From the NCBI GenBank assembly GCA_016870575.1, contig VGBH01000014.1:1-34145 (forward strand): 34,145 nt of DNA. Direction: 5' to 3'. This DNA comes from Actinomycetota bacterium (GTDB lineage Bacteria; Actinomycetota; Actinomycetes; S36-B12; UBA5976). Of the stretch, positions 32,214 through 34,145 are shown in pieces; the stretch's first letter is position 1; each line of letters opens with the position of its first letter. The notes beneath the pieces are model-generated. The model worked only from the letters and a program-made list of their open reading frames with translations. It did not search any database and was not told where the DNA came from. Made by a program: the position numbers and the translations under genes.

Positions 32214-33551
32214 TTGGCTCGGCTGTTTGGCACTGATGGTATTCGAGGTGTTGCTAACCTCGATTTAACCGCTGAACTTGCAACTAATTTAGGAACAGCA
32301 GCTGTTCAAGTTTTAGCTGTTGGCTTAGCAAAAAAACCAGTTGCAGTTATTGGTCGAGACACTCGCGCAAGTGGTGAGTTTCTAGAAGCAGCACTAGCTG
32401 CTGGAATGGCTGCTGCGGGTGCAACTGTGTTTCGCATAGGAGTTGCACCAACTCCTGAAGTTGCTTATTTAATTGATGCTCTAGATGCTGATTTAGGTGC
32501 AGTCATTTCAGCCTCGCATAATCCAATGCCAGATAATGGAATCAAGTTCTTTGCTGCAGGTGGGAGAAAATTACCTGATTCACTAGAGGATGCTATTGAA
32601 GATCGATTAAAGAATTTTAAACAATTGCCGGTTGGAAGCGAAGTTGGTCGAATAATTGATAATCCAATGGCAAGTGGTAATTATGTTGACCATCTGGTGG
32701 ATTCTTTAGATATAGATTTATCAGGAATAAAAGTTGTTGTAGATTGCGCAAATGGAGCAGCTCATCACACTGCTCCTGCTGCTTATCGAAAAGCTGGCGC
32801 AGATGTAATTGCAATTCATGCTGAACCTGATGGGTTAAATATAAATGCAAATTGCGGATCTACTCACCTTTCAGATTTGATTACTGCAGTTAAAGAAAAC
32901 AAAGCTGATCTAGGTATTGCACATGATGGTGATGCGGATCGCTGCCTAGCAGTTGCTGCTGATGGCAGCGTGGTTGATGGCGATCAAATTTTGGCAATTT
33001 TGGCGCAAGCGATGAAAGAAAATCTCAAATTAGTTAATAATCATGTCGTGACAACGGTTATGGCCAATTTGGGATTAAAGAAATTCTTACAAACCGCTGA
33101 TATTGAAGTTATCGAAACACCCGTTGGTGATCGATATGTCCTTTCTGCAATGGAAGTTGGCGGATACAACTTAGGTGGCGAACAAAGTGGACATATCATT
33201 TTGGCAGATTATGCGACCACAGGTGATGGCACACTAACTGCATTACATCTTATGCAACGAATGAAGCAAACCGGTTTACCGTTGGCAAAACTTGCAATGG
33301 TTGTGCAGAAACTACCGCAAGTATTGCTTAACGTGTCAGGTGTTGATCGTAATTTAGGAGTATCGCATCCTAGAGTTTTGGCAGAAGTTGATCGATTGCG
33401 TGAAGAGTTAGGTGACACGGGCAGAATTTTGTTACGTCCAAGTGGCACTGAACCTTTGGTACGAGTGATGGTTGAAGCACCAACGAATGAACAAGCAACT
33501 GCTGTTGCTCAAGCACTAGTTGCAGTGGTGCGCGAAGTTGCAGCTCAATAG
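32214..33551 (+). CDS. glmM: Phosphoglucosamine mutase
   Basis: 445 aa, MARLFGTDGIRGVAN, GAVISASHNPMPDNGIKFFA, DGDADR; TTG start. Confidence 0.98.
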   Translation: MARLFGTDGIRGVANLDLTAELATNLGTAAVQVLAVGLAKKPVAVIGRDTRASGEFLEAALAAGMAAAGATVFRIGVAPTPEVAYLIDALDADLGAVISASHNPMPDNGIKFFAAGGRKLPDSLEDAIEDRLKNFKQLPVGSEVGRIIDNPMASGNYVDHLVDSLDIDLSGIKVVVDCANGAAHHTAPAAYRKAGADVIAIHAEPDGLNINANCGSTHLSDLITAVKENKADLGIAHDGDADRCLAVAADGSVVDGDQILAILAQAMKENLKLVNNHVVTTVMANLGLKKFLQTADIEVIETPVGDRYVLSAMEVGGYNLGGEQSGHIILADYATTGDGTLTALHLMQRMKQTGLPLAKLAMVVQKLPQVLLNVSGVDRNLGVSHPRVLAEVDRLREELGDTGRILLRPSGTEPLVRVMVEAPTNEQATAVAQALVAVVREVAAQ

Positions 33552-33566
33552 CCGTAGGCTTATCGC

Positions 33567-34145
33567 ATGTGTGGAATTGTTGGTTACGTCGGTGGGCAAT
33601 CGGCTCAAGACGTATTGCTCTCCGGACTTAAACATTTAGAGTATCGTGGTTATGACTCAGCAGGTATAGCTCTTACTAATAATCATTCTCTTATTACTTA
33701 TAAAAAAGCTGGAAAACTTACAAACTTGCAAGATTTACTCACTGAAGCAAAACCTGCTAAATCAAACAGTGGTATTGGACATACTAGGTGGGCTACTCAT
33801 GGCGCTCCAAACGATCAAAATGCTCATCCGCATCTAGATGAATCAAATCAAATTGCAATAATTCACAATGGAATTATTGAAAATTTTGCATCCTTGCGAA
33901 ATGAACTAATCAAAGCCGGATTTCACTTTAGGAGTGAAACAGATACTGAAGTTGTTGCGCACCTTTTAGCACAAGAGATGGACAATAACTCAAGCAAATT
34001 AGCTGATGCAATGCGAAAAGCATGTCAACGATTAAAAGGAGCATTCACGCTAGTTGCAATTTCAGCAGCTGAGCCAGAGGTAATAGTTGGTGCACGACGC
34101 AATTCACCGCTCGTTGTTGGATTGGGACAGGGCGAAAATTTCCTA
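33567..34145 (+). CDS. glmS: Glutamine-fructose-6-phosphate aminotransferase, N-terminal part, truncated by the window end
   Basis: Hand translation MCGIVGYVGGQSAQDVLLSGLKHLEYRGYDSAGIAL...GIGHTRWATHGAPNDQNAHPH...; open to the last base, hence absent from the ORF track. Confidence 0.96.
   Translation, partial: MCGIVGYVGGQSAQDVLLSGLKHLEYRGYDSAGIALTNNHSLITYKKAGKLTNLQDLLTEAKPAKSNSGIGHTRWATHGAPNDQNAHPHLDESNQIAIIHNGIIENFASLRNELIKAGFHFRSETDTEVVAHLLAQEMDNNSSKLADAMRKACQRLKGAFTLVAISAAEPEVIVGARRNSPLVVGLGQGENFL

Noticed and set aside
33549-33566. AGCC-gta-GGCT mini-hairpin between glmM and glmS
   Set aside because: Only 4 bp; too weak to claim.

Overview
The window is the ribosomal-protein/RNA-polymerase superoperon of what looks like a low-GC actinobacterium, possibly an acI/Nanopelagicales-like freshwater lineage; the taxonomy is inference from gene order and protein sequences. 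Essentially all genes are on the + strand: rpoB-rpoC | rpsL-rpsG-fusA-tuf (str) | rpsJ-rplC-rplD-rplW-rplB-rpsS-rplV-rpsC-rplP-rpmC-rpsQ (S10) | rplN-rplX-rplE-rpsN-rpsH-rplF-rplR-rpsE-rpmD-rplO-secY-adk (spc) | infA-rpmJ-rpsM-rpsK-rpsD-rpoA-rplQ-truA (alpha) | ABC-F ATPase | a two-gene uncharacterised cassette | rplM-rpsI-glmM-glmS (truncated at the window end). The protein content is mostly conventional. The unusual material is (1) the two-gene cassette at 29964-31160, flanked by long hairpins; (2) structured RNA candidates in the intergenic leaders, especially a cloverleaf plus loop-tail pseudoknot before rpsM, a stem next to the Shine-Dalgarno region before infA, and an H-type pseudoknot before rpoB; (3) perfect hairpins overlapping or just after several stop codons, mostly without a U-tract; (4) protein features: a zinc-type S4 alongside a cysteine-free S14, and an Ala/Lys-rich L22 tail. 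No tRNA, rRNA, CRISPR or transposon was seen. All RNA structures were found by eye from complementarity and have not been folded or tested for covariation.
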